NCBI RefSeq assembly: GCF_036850765.1 | Contig: NC_089498.1 | Coordinates: 70,782,305 to 70,846,304, forward strand | Source of the DNA: Saccopteryx bilineata | Lineage: Eukaryota > Chordata > Mammalia > Chiroptera > Emballonuridae | DNA: 64,000 nt | Direction: 5' to 3' | Part shown: positions 20,934-32,507 of the stretch, piece after piece | Numbering within the stretch: position 1 is the stretch's first letter | How the letters are laid out: the number at the start of each line of letters is the position of its first letter | The notes under the pieces: generated by a model | Databases searched by the model: none | Seen by the model: only the letters and a program-made list of their open reading frames with translations | Told to the model about the DNA's origin: nothing | Translations under genes and position numbers: made by a program

Positions 20934-21302
20934 CTCTTTTTTTTAAATGTGTAAGTGTATTTTTATTGATTTATTTATTTTTAACAGAGACAGAGAGAGA
21001 GTCAGAGAGAAGGATACATAGAAACAGACAGGAACGAAGAGAGATGAGAAGCATCAGTCATCAGTTTTTCCTGGCCACACCTTAGTTATTCATTGATTGC
21101 TTTCTCATATGTTCCTTCACCGTGGGCCATCAGCAGACCGAGTAACCCCTTGCTCGAGCCAGCGACCTTGGGTCCAAGCTGGTGAGCTTTTGCTCAAACC
21201 AGATGATCCCGCGCTCAAGCTGGCAACCTCGGGGTCTCCAACCTGGGTCCTACCGCATCCCAGTCTGACGCTCTAGCCACTGCTCCACCGTCTGGTCAGG
21301 CT
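20934..21302 (-). mobile_element. Family B SINE with exact TSD
   Basis: Minus copy flanked by AGCATAAGCAATTCT at 20919-20933 and 21303-21317. Body close to consensus, head complement ending CTGGTCAGGC. Confidence 0.93.
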
Positions 21303-21317
21303 AGCATAAGCAATTCT

Positions 21318-22265
21318 GCACCCGCTAGAAACTAGCAATACAAACACTATCGAGAGGGAGTCTTCTAAATTCCATCAGGGAAAAGTGATATTTCAGCCCC
21401 AGTAGTCTCTGGCATTGTCTGCGTTTCACCTCATTGTCAGTGATTCTCACTTGGCAAGTGTTGAAGATCATCTTTCAGTTGTTCCTTAATTCTTGCTACT
21501 GAAGAGCATTTTTTTTTTTTTTTTTTTTTTTTTTTACCAGCAGTAAGCGGGACTGCTAGAAGGAATAGGGTGGATATTAATAGTAGACCTGGCCCCTTAG
21601 AAGGAAGAAAGGGCTACTGTAGATAAGCCTCAGGGAAGGAAATGGGGGTGGGAAGCCAGAGAAAGGCTGTGAATGGGATCAGCAACGTATACTCAGGCTA
21701 TTATTGCTTGACCCAATCACCTAGGAATATCTCCAGTGTTAGTCTTCCAGGTCCCTCTGTCACATAAGAAATAACCCAAATTACCTTTAAGATTTGCATT
21801 GGAGTGGTAAAAAGTGTGAGCCATCTTTTCCTTAATTTTATCGATCAGAAATTTACAAAAGATGATACTTTGAATATCTTTATGCATTTATCACTGTAAA
21901 ACCTATGATCCTTCCCCCAACATTACGCTAGAAGAGAAATATAGAAGGATTTCATGGGAAAGTATGGCTAATATTGAAAGGATTTGTGCTGCAGAGTTGT
22001 CAATCTTGAGGAACTTGAGATGAATTTGGAAGACTCCTCCTAGCTAGTGTTTGTATGGCTAGTTTTTGTGGGTACGGAATTGCTTGTGCTTAGAAAAAGA
22101 AGTCAAATTTAAAAATTATTTATAAATTTATCTCTGAAGGCACAAAGTATATTTTTCAGAAAGCATACCTAATGTAATGTTAATGTTGATTTAAAATGCC
22201 TCTCTTCTAGAAATCTGAACTATTTCAATCCTAGAAATGAAGACATTTCAATTTTTAAAATTAAA
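21318..22265. other. Non-repetitive stretch with a 27-base T run
   Basis: About 950 bp without a SINE. Contains an uninterrupted T run at 21509-21535 that is not attached to a recognisable SINE in either direction. No gene signal. Confidence 0.5.
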
Positions 22266-22267
22266 TT

Positions 22268-22301
22268 GTGTGTGCGTGCGTGTGTGTGTGTGTGAGTGTG
22301 T
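22268..22301. repeat. (GT)n microsatellite
   Basis: Imperfect GT/GC dinucleotide tract directly at the tail end of the following minus-strand SINE, as if grown there. Confidence 0.85.
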
Positions 22302-22636
22302 GTATTTTTCTGAAATGAGAAGCTGGGTGGCAGAGAGACAGACTCTCACATGTGCCCACCAGGGGGTGATGCTCTGCCATTTATGGTGTTACTCCACTGC
22401 AACCGGAGCCATTCTAGCACCTGAGGCAGAGGCCATGGAGCCATCCTCAACAACCAGGCCAACTTGGCTCCAATGGAGCCTTGGCTGTGGGAGGGGAAAA
22501 GAGAAACAGAGAGAAAGAAGAGGGGGAAGAGTGGAGAAGCAGAAGGGCTCTTTTTCTGTGTGCCCTGGCCGGGAGTCGACCCGGGACTTCTACATGCCTG
22601 GCCGATGCTCTATCGCTGAGTCAACAGGCCAGGGCC
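22302..22636 (-). mobile_element. Family A SINE
   Basis: Minus copy of intermediate type ('ttctgaaatgagaagctgggtgg' tail, 'gggggtgatgctctgcc'). Head complement ends CAGGCCAGGGCC. Confidence 0.88.
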
Positions 22637-22639
22637 TAA

Positions 22640-23025
22640 AGTTTTTTTCTTTTTCTCTTTTATTCAGTGAGAGGAGGTGAGACAGAGACAGACTCTCACT
22701 TGCGCCACAACTGGGATCCACCCCGCAAGCCCACAAGGGGGCGATGCTCTGCTCATCTGGGGCGTTGCTCTATTACTCAGCAACCAAGCTCTTCTTAGCA
22801 CCTAACGCAGAGGCCCTGGAGCCATCCTCAGTGCCTGGGGCCAACTTGTCCAATCTAACCATGGCTGCAAGAGTAGGAGAGAGGGAGAGGGACAGAGAGA
22901 GAGAAGTGAGGTAGGGAGGGTAGAGAAGCAGATGATTGCTTCTCCTGTGTGCCCAGACTGGGAATTGAACCCAGGACATCCACATGTCAGGGGGACACTG
23001 TACCACTGTGCAAACCAGCCAGGGC
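22640..23025 (-). mobile_element. Old family A SINE
   Basis: A second A copy in the same orientation, tail 'cagtgagaggaggtgagacagagacagac', head complement ending CCAGCCAGGGC. The two A copies are head-to-tail, three bases apart. Confidence 0.87.
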
Positions 23026-23034
23026 AAAAATTTG

Positions 23035-23130
23035 TTTTAGTTACAGTTTACATTTAATTTTATTTGTATTAATTTCAGGTCTACAGCATAGTAATTAGAC
23101 AATCATATACTTTGCAAAGTGTCCCCCTTA
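23035..23130 (-). mobile_element. L1-like fragment
   Basis: 'gttttagttacagtttacatttaattttatttgtattaatttcaggtctacagcatagtaattagacaatcatat' resembles the complement of an L1 3' region common in bats and carnivores. Assigned from memory. Confidence 0.5.
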
Positions 23131-23402
23131 AAGACATTTCTTTTAAAATTATTTTGGGATATTTACAAATGTCTACTGTTGGGTATTGAAAATGAAGAGT
23201 TGCAGAGAGAGCAGCCTAGATGGTTAGTATTAGGTTCAGGTGAACTTCTAACTTTCTGTGTAGCTGGAGATCAGTAATTTTACCTCTTTGAACTTAGTTT
23301 ATCTGTGACGTAAAGTAGAAGTTAGACTAAATTTTTTCTGATTTTTTTTTTTTTTAGTTCTGTTATCATGTAATTTTTAAGATAAAAGATATAGTTTTAT
23401 AA

Positions 23403-23758
23403 TACGTTTTTTTTGACAGAGAGAAAGACAGGAAGGGAAAGAGATGGGAAGGGAAACAGCAATTCTTTGTTGTGCGACCTTAGTTGTTCATTGACTGCTT
23501 TCTCATATGTGTCTTGACCAGGGGGTTACAGCAGAAAGAGTGAGCCCTTGCTCAAACCAACGACCTTGGGCTCAAGCCAGTGACCATGGGGTTATGTGTA
23601 TGATCCCATACTCAAGCCAGCGACTCATTGCTCAAGTTGGTGAGCCTACACTCAAGATGGATGAGACTGTGCTTAAGCCAGCGACCTCAGGGTTTTGCTC
23701 CTGAGTCTTCCGTGTTCCAGTCTGATGCTCTATCTGCTGCGCTACCTCCTGGGCAGGC
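23403..23758 (-). mobile_element. Family B SINE
   Basis: Minus copy of the long variant, with repeated 'ctcaagccag' units and head complement 'ctacctcctgggcaggc'. Confidence 0.87.
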
Positions 23759-23869
23759 TAATTTTGTAATAATTTAAGAAAACTAATACACTTGTGTTAT
23801 TGCAAAATTGAATATAAACTCATACAGTTTAATAACCATCAATATTTATGGGGAAAATAAATAGATTTA

Positions 23870-24208
23870 TGTATGTATGTATTAATGTATGTATGTATGT
23901 ATTTTTGTGTCAGAGACAGAGATACAGAGAGAGGGCAGACAGACTGTAAGGGAGAGAAATGAGAAGCATAAATTCTTCATTGCAGTACCTTAGTTGTTCA
24001 TTGATTGCTTTCTCATATGTGCCTTGACCTGGGGGACTATAGCAGACTGAGTAACCCCTTGCTGAAGCCAGTGACCTTCGGTTCAAGCTGGTGAGCTGTG
24101 CTCAAAGCAGATGACCTTGTGCTCAAGTCGGTAACCTTGAGGTTTCGATCCTGGGTCCTCTGCATCCCAGTTCGACGTTCTATTCAATGTGGTACCACCT
24201 GGTCAGGC
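23870..24208 (-). mobile_element. Family B SINE with TSD and (TATG)n tail
   Basis: Minus copy, with a GTAT tetranucleotide tract at 23870-23903 in the tail. TSD AAAATAAATAGATTTA at 23854-23869 against AAAACAAATAGATTTA at 24209-24224. Confidence 0.91.
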
Positions 24209-24224
24209 AAAACAAATAGATTTA

Positions 24225-24980
24225 AAGGAAGAAAATAAGTTCTGAATAAGTAGGAGTATAACACAAGGTTTCTAAGATTCTAATTTGTCTTCCTTGGAAG
24301 AGCATCTAGTTGTATGCACTTTACCCAAATATGAGAGTGGCTCTCATGACCTTCCGTTTCTCTGTTACTATTATTCTCTCCATCAAAGTACACTGTCATG
24401 TAAACCTTGAGCTGAGACTGTCAGGTCTTTTTCTTCAATTCCTTTATTTTATTTTATTTTTTTAATTTAAAAATATAAATGTGTGTGTGTATGTGTGTGT
24501 GTGTGTGTATGTTTTGGGGGGAGATGATCTGACTTGGGGAATTGAACTTGCAACCTTGGTGTGTCAAGCCTTTAAGTATAAGATTCAGAATAGATGGTCA
24601 CAACCAATAGAGGTTACCAATCTGTTCTGTGTTCAAACGAGTGCAGCTCTTCATGGTGTATCAGTTGGATATTTGGAGTTAATCTTAGCTCTGGTCACTT
24701 TCATTAGCCTCATATTTAACTAGGATGAATTTGGGGTTTATTTATTAATTCTTTTTATGGTACACTTCACACAGACCTGCGATGTTTGCTTAGGTTGCTA
24801 AGGCCAATGTTGTATGGCTTTATGAGTATTCCATGCAGTGAAAATGCTTGTCCAATGGGGTTTTAAAACATGAACTTCTCACCAATGTGAATATCCTTAC
24901 ATCTAACGCTCTAAGCCTTGTTTTATTTTATTCTATTGAGGCAAATATATGGGTCATGTTGGCAATAGATTGATTTTAAA
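24225..24980. other. Mostly unrecognised; (TG)n and a SINE remnant
   Basis: Contains a (TG)n tract at about 24481-24511. Beside it 'gacttggggaattgaacttgcaaccttggtgtgtcaag' looks like a decayed VES-like B-box region in minus orientation. The rest is unassigned. Confidence 0.45.
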
Positions 24981-24986
24981 TTTGTA

Positions 24987-25333
24987 AGTATATCTTTTTA
25001 TTTTATTTTTAGCAAAAGTCAGGGACAGAGAGAGAGACAGGCAGAAAGGGAGAGAGATGAGAAACATCAATTCTTTATTGCAACACCTTAGTTTTTCATT
25101 GATTGCTTTCTCATTTGTGTCTTGACCTGGGGCTCCAGCAGAGCGTCTGACCCCTTGCTCAAGCCAGCAACGTTGGGCTCAAGCCAGTGACCTTCGGGGT
25201 TATGTCTGATCCCCTGATCAAGCCAGCAACTCTGCACTCAAGCTGGATAAGGCTGCACTAAGCTGGCGGTCTTGGGATTCAAACCTAGGTCCTCTATTTG
25301 ATGCTCTATCCACTGCACCACTGTTTGGTCAGG
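24987..25333 (-). mobile_element. Family B SINE
   Basis: Minus copy. Near-duplicated flanks TAAGTATATCTTT (left) and TAACTATATCTTT (right) are the likely TSD. Confidence 0.88.
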
Positions 25334-25749
25334 TAAATATGTAACTATATCTTTATATATCATGGCCTCGACTAAATGTTGAGCAATGAACCTGGAAAAA
25401 TGTTGATGCTTCTAAAATGCTATAATATATATATATTTAAATATTGGAGGGATAAGCATAATCTGTAATTGAAATGCAAAGCACTTCAAGAAATGCAGGG
25501 CTAAACTTTTGTGCATTAGTGATGGGCATGTACAATGATGTAGCTGTTATAGAAAATGGTTTGGCTGTTTCTCAAAAAATTGAAGAAAATGATGATCTAG
25601 CAATTTAATTCCCAGAGATATGTCAACTCAAAAGAATTAAAATCATGGACTTAAATAAATACTTGTACACCCATTTTCATAGTAATATTTTACAATAGCT
25701 AAAAAGTGTGAACATCTCAAATGTACAACAAAAGAATGGATAAATTCTT

Positions 25750-26033
25750 TTGACTGACTGGTGGTGGTGCAGTGAATAGAGCATCCACCTGGAATGCAGG
25801 AGGTCCCAGGTTCCAAACCATGAGGTCGCTGTCTTGAGTGCAGACTCATCTATCTGGCTTGCGCATGGGTCATTTTCATGATCCCAAGGTCAATGGCTTG
25901 AGCCCAAAGTCACTGGCTTGAGCAAGGGGTCACTGTTCTAGCTTGAGCATTCAGTGAATATGCAAAGTGAAGCAACTAGGAATTATTGCTTCTTGCTCTG
26001 TCTTCTCTCTTTCTCTCAAAATTAATAAAAAAA
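25750..26033 (+). mobile_element. Family B SINE in the L1 (1 of 4)
   Basis: Plus copy with diverged head TGACTGACTGGTGGTGGTGC. It joins directly to the next B copy. The L1 target AAAAGAATGGATAA lies to the left of this copy and to the right of the fourth copy. Confidence 0.85.
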
Positions 26034-26385
26034 CCTGACCAGGCAGTGGCACAGTGAATAGATAGAGCCTTGGCCCGGGATGCTGAGGACCCGGTCTGAA
26101 TCCCCACGGTTGCCAGCTTGAGTTGCGCGGTTGTGGGCTTGAGTGTGGGATCATAGACATGACAACATGGTTGCTGGCTTGATCCCAAGGTCTCTTGCTT
26201 GAACAAAGGGTCAGTGGCTTGGCTGGGTCCCCCTGGTTAAGGCACATAGGAGAAAGCAATCAGTAAACAACTAAGGTGCTGCAAATCGGAGTTGATGCTT
26301 CTCATTTCTCTCCTTTCCTGTCTGTCTGTCCCTCTCTCTCTCTCACTAAAAGAATAAATAAAAATAAACTAATAAAGATAATTTA
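26034..26385 (+). mobile_element. Family B SINE in the L1 (2 of 4)
   Basis: Plus copy, head CCTGACCAGGCAGTGGCAC with a small 'atag' duplication (gaatagatagagcc). Followed by an (AAT)n tract at about 26392-26417. Confidence 0.87.
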
Positions 26386-26425
26386 GAAAATCAATAATAA
26401 TAATAATAATAATAATAGAATGATG

Positions 26426-26616
26426 CACCTGGCCTTCGATGGCTCAATGAATAAAGTGCTGACCTGGAGAGCTGAGGTCACCCATTTGAAACTCTGGCTT
26501 GCCCAATCAAGGCACATATGAGAAGCAACTAGAGTTGTTGCTTCCCACTCCACACCCCCTCACTCTTCCTTCTCTCCTCATTCTAAAATCAATAAATAAA
26601 ATCTTTAAAGAAAAAG
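26426..26616 (+). mobile_element. Family C SINE in the L1 (3 of 4)
   Basis: Plus copy with altered head ACCTGGCCTTCGATGGCTC and a decayed B box (ATTTGAAACTC). Tail CT-rich then TCAATAAATAAA. Confidence 0.8.
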
Positions 26617-26636
26617 TTCAGACTTTGAAGTGCAGG

Positions 26637-26978
26637 AGCATGATCAGGCATGGAGCGTTTGCCCGGGTGCTGAGAACCCAGGTTCGAAGTAATGAGGTCA
26701 ACAGCTTGAGCGTAGGCTCACCTGACTTGAGCGCAGAACCATAGACATAACTCTATGGTCTCTCTCTGTCTTGAGCCCAAAGGTCACTAGCTAGCTAGAG
26801 CAAGAGGTCACTCGCTCTGCTGGAGCCCCCTGGTCAAGGCACATATGAAAAAGTAATCAATGAATAACAAGGTGCTACAATGAAAAATTTATACTTCTTA
26901 CCTCTCTCTCTTCCTGTCTGTCTATCCCTCCAACCCCCTCTCTCTCTTTCGCTTGCTAAAAAGAGAAAAGAAAAGAGA
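26637..26978 (+). mobile_element. Family B SINE in the L1 (4 of 4)
   Basis: Plus copy, head shortened (CATGATCAGGCATGGAGCG, lacking the box A region). The tail runs to the duplicated L1 target at about 26979-26992. Confidence 0.83.
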
Positions 26979-27448
26979 AAAAGAATGGATAAGTAAAATA
27001 TGGTATATATACACACAATGTAATTTCATTCAGCCTTGAAAAGGAATTAAATTCTGATACATCTTACAGTATGGTTGAAACTGCAAAACATTATGCTAAA
27101 TGAAATAAGCCAGACATAAAAGGATAAATATTGTGTGGTACCCCTTATTTGAGGTACCTAGAACAGGCAGATATTTAGAGATGAAAAGTGGAGTATTAGT
27201 TAACAATGACTAGGAGAAGAGAAATGAAGAGTTATTGTTTAACAGGCCAGTGTCTGGGAGGATGAAAAGGTTCTGTTAATGGAGAGTGGTGGTAGTTGTA
27301 CAACATTGTGCATGCACTTATGGTACTAAATTGTACACTTAAGTATGGTTAAAATGGCAAATTTTATGATATTTTGCCACAGATTTTCAAAGAAATATAA
27401 GGTGTGCACCTATTTTTAAGAAAATGTCTTGCACTCACTGTCTTTTAA

Positions 27449-27660
27449 TCTTTTTTTTTTTTAGAGAAAGAGTGAAAAAGACAGGAAGGAAGAGGGTGAG
27501 AAGCACCAACTGAAGTTGCTTTCACTTTAGTTGTGCATTAGTTGTTTCTCGTAAGTGCCTTGACCGGGGCTGAGCTAGTGTCCCAAGAATGTTCAAGCCG
27601 GAGTGCTTTGGAATCCTGTAGACAATCCCCCACTCAGTCCAGCGACCCGGGTTGTACCCA
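27449..27660 (-). mobile_element. Family B-like SINE, decayed
   Basis: Minus remnant: T tail, 'gaaagacaggaaggaagagggtgagaagcacc', 'cttagttgtgcattagttg'. The head half is strongly mutated and no clean end is visible. Confidence 0.65.
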
Positions 27661-27844
27661 TTTTCAAAACTTGTGTTGGATCCTGTTTTTCTACCTATGT
27701 CATTGTTGTCTCATTCGCCGCAGAGAACTTCTAAGTGTGGGCTCTGTGTGCTTGAAGTTATTCTGGTAAATGTGGTTAGATCAAAATCCACTGATTTTGC
27801 TTCAAATAAGCTAGCTTCTTTCTTAACATTTTTTAAATTGTTGA

Positions 27845-28030
27845 ATTTTTTCATTAAGTTGAAAGAGAAAGAAGAAGGGAGGGAAAGGAGAGAAGCATCA
27901 ACTTGCTGTTCTAATTAGTTGATCCATTTAGTTGTGTACTCATTGATTCTCATATGTGCCCTGACTGGGTATAGAACCTTCAGCCTTGGTTTGTCAGGAT
28001 GATGCTTTCTCCTGAGGCATCTTGGCTAGG
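27845..28030 (-). mobile_element. Family D-like SINE, decayed
   Basis: Minus remnant with 'gagagaagcatcaacttgctgttc', 'cattgattctcatatgtgccctgactgggtatagaacc' and a head complement 'cttggctaggcc'. Confidence 0.68.
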
Positions 28031-31000
28031 CCTTCTCCTTCCATTTGTTGACAATTTTGAGGGTGGGTGGGTGAGAGAAAGATAGTTTAAAATGGAAAAA
28101 CGGTGCATGTTGGAGTTCTTATTCCAATATGGAAAGCATGATTTTGTGGTAAACCGAAAAGCTAGGAATCAAAGGTGATGAAATACAGGCCCTCTGGCCC
28201 TCCAAATTTCTGGCCTTAAGAATCTGTTCTGAATCCAGCTGCAAGTGGAAAACCCATCTTTGGCTGAGCAGCGAAGGAGGCCTTCAGATGCACTGCTGAA
28301 AGTTTGGTCCTGTGGGGATGCAGCTGAGGCTGTCTTCCTAAGATCTGTGCAGCTGTCAAGGTGGCTGCTTTGGGACTGTGACTGGCTTCTGCACTCAAGT
28401 TTGGCAGTGACCTTGGGACTTCCGGGCTCATAGCAGCTTTACTGATTCTTACTCTACTGCCACTATTGAGTGGCCAGATTGCTATGGGGAGAGAGGGGGC
28501 TAAACTCCACTGGCTCTGCCATTCTCAGGATGTGCCTAATTCCAACTATGGTGCCCAGTTCTCCTGGCACCTACCACGCACTGGGAATGGGGGCAGTCCA
28601 GGTGTGTGAGTGTAGGTTACTGCTTGCTCCACCTCTGGCTCAGGTCTCAGTCCCTGAGAAGTGGGTAGTTCTCTGACCATCAACCTTTTGTGCAGACAGG
28701 CTTCATGTGGGGCTAACCCACTTAGCATCTTTACAGAGGGATGCTCAGTGATAGTTGATGATCACGGGAGGCAGAGGAGCCAAAGGTGTTTCTTTGTCCC
28801 AAAGGAATGAGGGAGAATTTTATTTTTCTGGGAAATGAAGGTCACCAGAAATGTCCAGAGCAAGAGAGAGAAAGCTTTTCTCTCCAGCCACACAGAGTGG
28901 CAAATGTATTTTGAAAACTCCTCTCCCCTCTCCTTGTCCTCATCCTGTCTTTTTCCTTTTAAGTGGTTTTATTTATTTTTTTAATCTGCCTTTGTCATTG
29001 GACATTTATTGACAGAAATCAAATTGCTGTGTTTCTGGGCAAAGCGCCTGCTGCAAAGAGGTGTGGTTCCGGAGGAATGAGACACTCAGCCCAACAGCTG
29101 AGCTTACACTGTCCTCACATAACCTCCCTGCCTTAAATATCGCCAATATTTAGCCTTGCCTTATAAAGTAAAAATGCACAATACCTTCCAGAGTTTCAGG
29201 AAGCCCCAATGCCCCCGCTCAGCTCAGTTATATCTTCTGTATATTGGAGGCAGGGCCGTGCAGTAACCCCCCCTCCTCCACCACTGCAGACCTGCCCTCG
29301 GAGCCACCAAGAGGTTACTAATCAGGGAGACTCTGCCACCGATCCAGTGGTGGAGACCTGGGGGATTTGTGTGCATTGTTTTTGCTGAAGCCTCCTGTGA
29401 ATTCTTCACGACCAGATCCTCTGCCGCGAACTCCATGTCGCAGCTTGTGGCTGCCTGTGTCCTGTGGTGAGAGCAGAGCTGCACAGGAGATCCTTTGTCT
29501 AGGAAGGCTAGGCAGAGAAGATCACTTTGGAGTTGCTAAGCTCTGCATTGCCATTGGCTGCACTCTTTGTGGGGCTGTTTTTGCAAAAGGCATGCCCAGC
29601 ACGTCTACAGTGCTGGCAGGCCAGGGCTGCCTTTAAACACCATGATAATAATACCAAAAAGCAGTTTGCAGAACTGTTCCACTGTAGAGGCTTCCTCTGC
29701 AGAAGCAAGCAAGATGGCTACCTCGTGGGCTTCGCTGTGAAGAATGCAGAGGCTAATTAAGACAGACTTTAAGGGGAAAAAAGGGTATTTCCCTACTTCA
29801 TCTTTATGCAAGGCTTTTTTTTCAGTGACTTTTAAAGTATACATTTTACATAACCTCTTTAGGTTCTGCTTATCAAACATATGGATGATTTTAAGTGGTA
29901 TAAGTAGTTTTATAGAAAAATAGCCAAAAAATTTTTGGGGGTGGGAGTTAATTCTTTTTCTTAAGCAGGCTCATTTTGCAATTTGATTTTTTTTTTAGGT
30001 TATAAAGGAAAACAAGAGGCCCCAGAGGGAAAAGAAGCCCAAAGTTGTAAAGGTAATCAGCTATTGATTAAATCATATTTAATTTTATCCATTTCATATA
30101 GTATTTTTCTGTCACTTAGGGTTAAATTTGGAGTTCAGTGGATGTGAATTTTCCCAGATTTTCAGTGAATGAATTTTCACTTAAATAAAGTATTTTTTTA
30201 TTATTGATGTGCTGCATAATGTGCATATTAGCATCCTTTATTTTCAAATGCACACAAATCTGTAGAAGGAAAAGTTCATATGGAAAGTGTTGTGAATAAA
30301 ATTTTTCTTTGTAGCATCTGCATTTGTGGTGTTGCACCAGTGTGTAAACTTAAGCTCTTGAGAAAAAAGACACTATCTGAAGTTGACAGCTATGATCCTT
30401 TATGATTTTAATAGACTTTCCATTACATACCATTTCAAAATGTGTGATTTCTCTTTCTGAAGAAAAGATCCTTAGAGATTTTAGTTCAGCTTAAAATGTG
30501 TAAGCCATTGAGATCTTACAGTCAAATTATTACTGCTTAATCCCAAATTCTCATTATACTATCTTTAATTTTGACATTCATAGAGTTGTAGGAATATGCA
30601 TATTTTTCTTAATTTTCTGTAGTTTGCTTAATGAATATTTAGTAGTAACCTAAATTGGGTATAAGCTAATAATTTGTGTTATGAGTTTTGTACAGCATTT
30701 AAAAGGGTTAATTTAAAAACATATATATTATTGCTAAAAGTTAGAGGCTAGCTTCAGCCTAGCAAATAAATGTTTATGTGTTAAAGGTTTCAAGTGGTAT
30801 ATTGCTATTATAAATGCAAGCAACCTGAGCAAGCAACCTTTTTAATACAAGAAGACATATTAAGCAATAAAACTGCTGGTCTTTAAAATTACATTGTGTA
30901 CCTATAATTCAAATTATTTTAACCTAATCATAGCTTTTCTTTTGCAAATAAAGTTTTAACATTAAAAGAGGAACAACATGTTGGACTATGAATGTGGCAA

Positions 31001-31821
31001 ATTTTTATTTCACTTGTTTCCCAGTGTGTATCTTCAAAATGTTATTGACATGGAGAACCAAACCTTGCATTGCTTTTTAATCTGTCTAATCACCTCGAGT
31101 TTCTGTTTCCTGTGTGTACACAGCATTGCCATGTACATTTTTCACCAACCAGCAAGTATTTATTTAGTATTTACCACAGTGTGCTAGGCATTGTAAATGA
31201 ATAAAATTGCTTGGGATTAATTTCATTTTGTCTAGACAAATAGAATACTAGTTATTTTTAAAGATAAATTAAAATTTTATTTTCCCCTGCATATTGGTCT
31301 ACCTAACCCATGTTACCTTTCCCTCCCCTCACAACTATAGAAACATATCATCAAAAGCCCTACTTAGGTGTTTTGTCTAAAAAAATCTTTAAGGAGAAGT
31401 AGTTTCAGTCTTGCTATTATAAATGACTCAAATTTGTGGGAAGCAGAGATGAGGGCATAAGATGCAAGGATAGACAACATGGACACACTAATAGAGACTA
31501 AGCTTGGTAGCTTAAATCACCCGCGTTTGCTAGGAAATAGAATTGGGCTTTGGGGGTACTATTTAATTCTGTGTTTATTTTGTTAGTTTGTGGGTGTCTT
31601 GTCACCTGAAATAAATTTCAGAAATAAATATGCTGTGTGTTGCTTTTTTGAATTATGGGAGTGGACTCTGACTTTTTAAAAAAAATAAGTCCCTGTGGGT
31701 GGTTGGATTTCATGTGTCACTGAATTCTTGATCACTTTCTTCTCTATTTATCAGTTGTTGTACAAGAGTGGAGGAATACTATTAAAGGGAAAACATTTTT
31801 TTCCTAGATGTTGGCATTTAA
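28031..31821. other. SINE-free island of about 3.8 kb
   Basis: The longest stretch with no recognisable SINE. Elsewhere one occurs about every 500 bp. 28.2-29.8 kb is relatively GC-rich and 29.9-31.8 kb strongly AT-rich. It holds one possible exon (29999-30052) and possible L2/MIR debris near 31140-31190 ('tttagtatttaccacagtgtgctaggcattgtaaatgaataaa'). Open frames such as 29527-29760 show no known domain. Confidence 0.55.
29999..30052 (+). other. Speculative 54-bp exon, unidentified
   Basis: A T-rich tract and AG end at 29998, and 'AAG|GTAATC' gives a donor at 30053. The enclosed 54 bp is open in phase 0 and reads a basic peptide with KENKRPQREKKPKVVK; a second phase (YKGKQEAPEGKEAQSCK) is also open. 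I do not recognise the protein. Splice-like signals and a short open stretch can occur by chance, so only the SINE-free context raises it above noise. Confidence 0.25.
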
Positions 31822-32166
31822 AAAGATTTTATGTTTATTTATTTATTTACTTACTTACTTATTTTAGGGAGAGAGACAAACAGAAAGGGAGAAGGATGCG
31901 AAGCATCAACTCATAGTTGCGGCACTTTAGTTGTTCATTGATTGCTTTTTCGTACTAGCCTTGACCAAGGGACTCCAGCAGAGCCAGTGAACCCTTACTC
32001 AAGCCAGTGACCTTGGGCTTCAAGCTTGTAACCTTTTGGCTCAAGCCAGAGACCATGGGGTCATATCTCTGATCCCACACTCAAGCCAGTGACTTTAGAA
32101 TTTTGAACCTGGGTCCTCAGCGTCCCAGGCTGATGCTCTATTCACTGTGCTACTGTCTGGTTAGGC
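31822..32166 (-). mobile_element. Family B SINE
   Basis: Minus copy with an (ATTT)n(ACTT)n tail, long-variant body and head complement 'gtctggttaggc'. Confidence 0.88.
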
Positions 32167-32233
32167 TAAAAATATTTTATTTAATATTCTGTTGGGCTTC
32201 ATATTTTTTATTTTTCTAAGAAAGCTTTGTTTC

Positions 32234-32491
32234 ACCTGACCAGGCGGTGGCACAGTGGATAGAGTGTTGAACTGGGATGCGGAGGACCCAGGTTCGAAAC
32301 CCCAAAGTTGCTGGCTTGAGCACGGGGTCACTGTGGTAGCCCCATGGTCAAGGCACATATGAAAAAGCAATTAATGAGCAACTAAGGTGCCACAACAAAG
32401 AATTGATGCTTCTCATCTCTCTCCCTTCCTGTCTGTCTGTCCCTATCTGTCCCTTTTTCTGTCTCTCTCTGTGTCTATCACAGAAAAAAGA
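32234..32491 (+). mobile_element. Family B SINE, internally deleted, exact TSD
   Basis: Plus copy of about 258 bp missing the middle 'gtgggctcatctggtttgagc' region. Exact TSD AAGAAAGCTTTGTTTC at 32218-32233 and 32492-32507. Confidence 0.94.
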
Positions 32492-32507
32492 AAGAAAGCT
32501 TTGTTTC

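Larger units (their letters stand above)
25440..27420 (+). mobile_element. L1 3' end split by four SINEs
   Basis: Two L1 parts in sense. 25440-25746 has 'gatgtagctgttatagaaaatggtttggctgtttctcaaaaa', 'caatttaattcccagagata' and 'atacttgtacacccattttcatag'. 26993-27420 has 'catgcttaaa..gaaataagccagacataaaagg' type sequence and 'ttgtacacttaagtatggttaaaatggcaaattttatg'. The order and spacing are those of a mammalian L1M 3' region. Non-coding remnant. Confidence 0.8.

Noticed and set aside
21509..21535. 27-base T run as a SINE tail
   Set aside because: No SINE body on either side ('accagcagtaagcggg' follows); left as a homopolymer in unassigned DNA.
25130..25260. CRISPR-like short repeats ('gctcaagccagcgacc' units)
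   Set aside because: These are internal units of family B SINEs in eukaryotic DNA, with no spacers of constant length and no cas genes.
29150..29180. TATA-like 'CCTTATAAAG' near 29159 as a promoter
   Set aside because: A single weak motif without initiator, CpG island or downstream exon; not enough to call.
28245..29760. Short open frames in the GC-richer island
   Set aside because: 60-90 residues, overlapping on both strands, no recognisable motif. Kept only as part of the island description.
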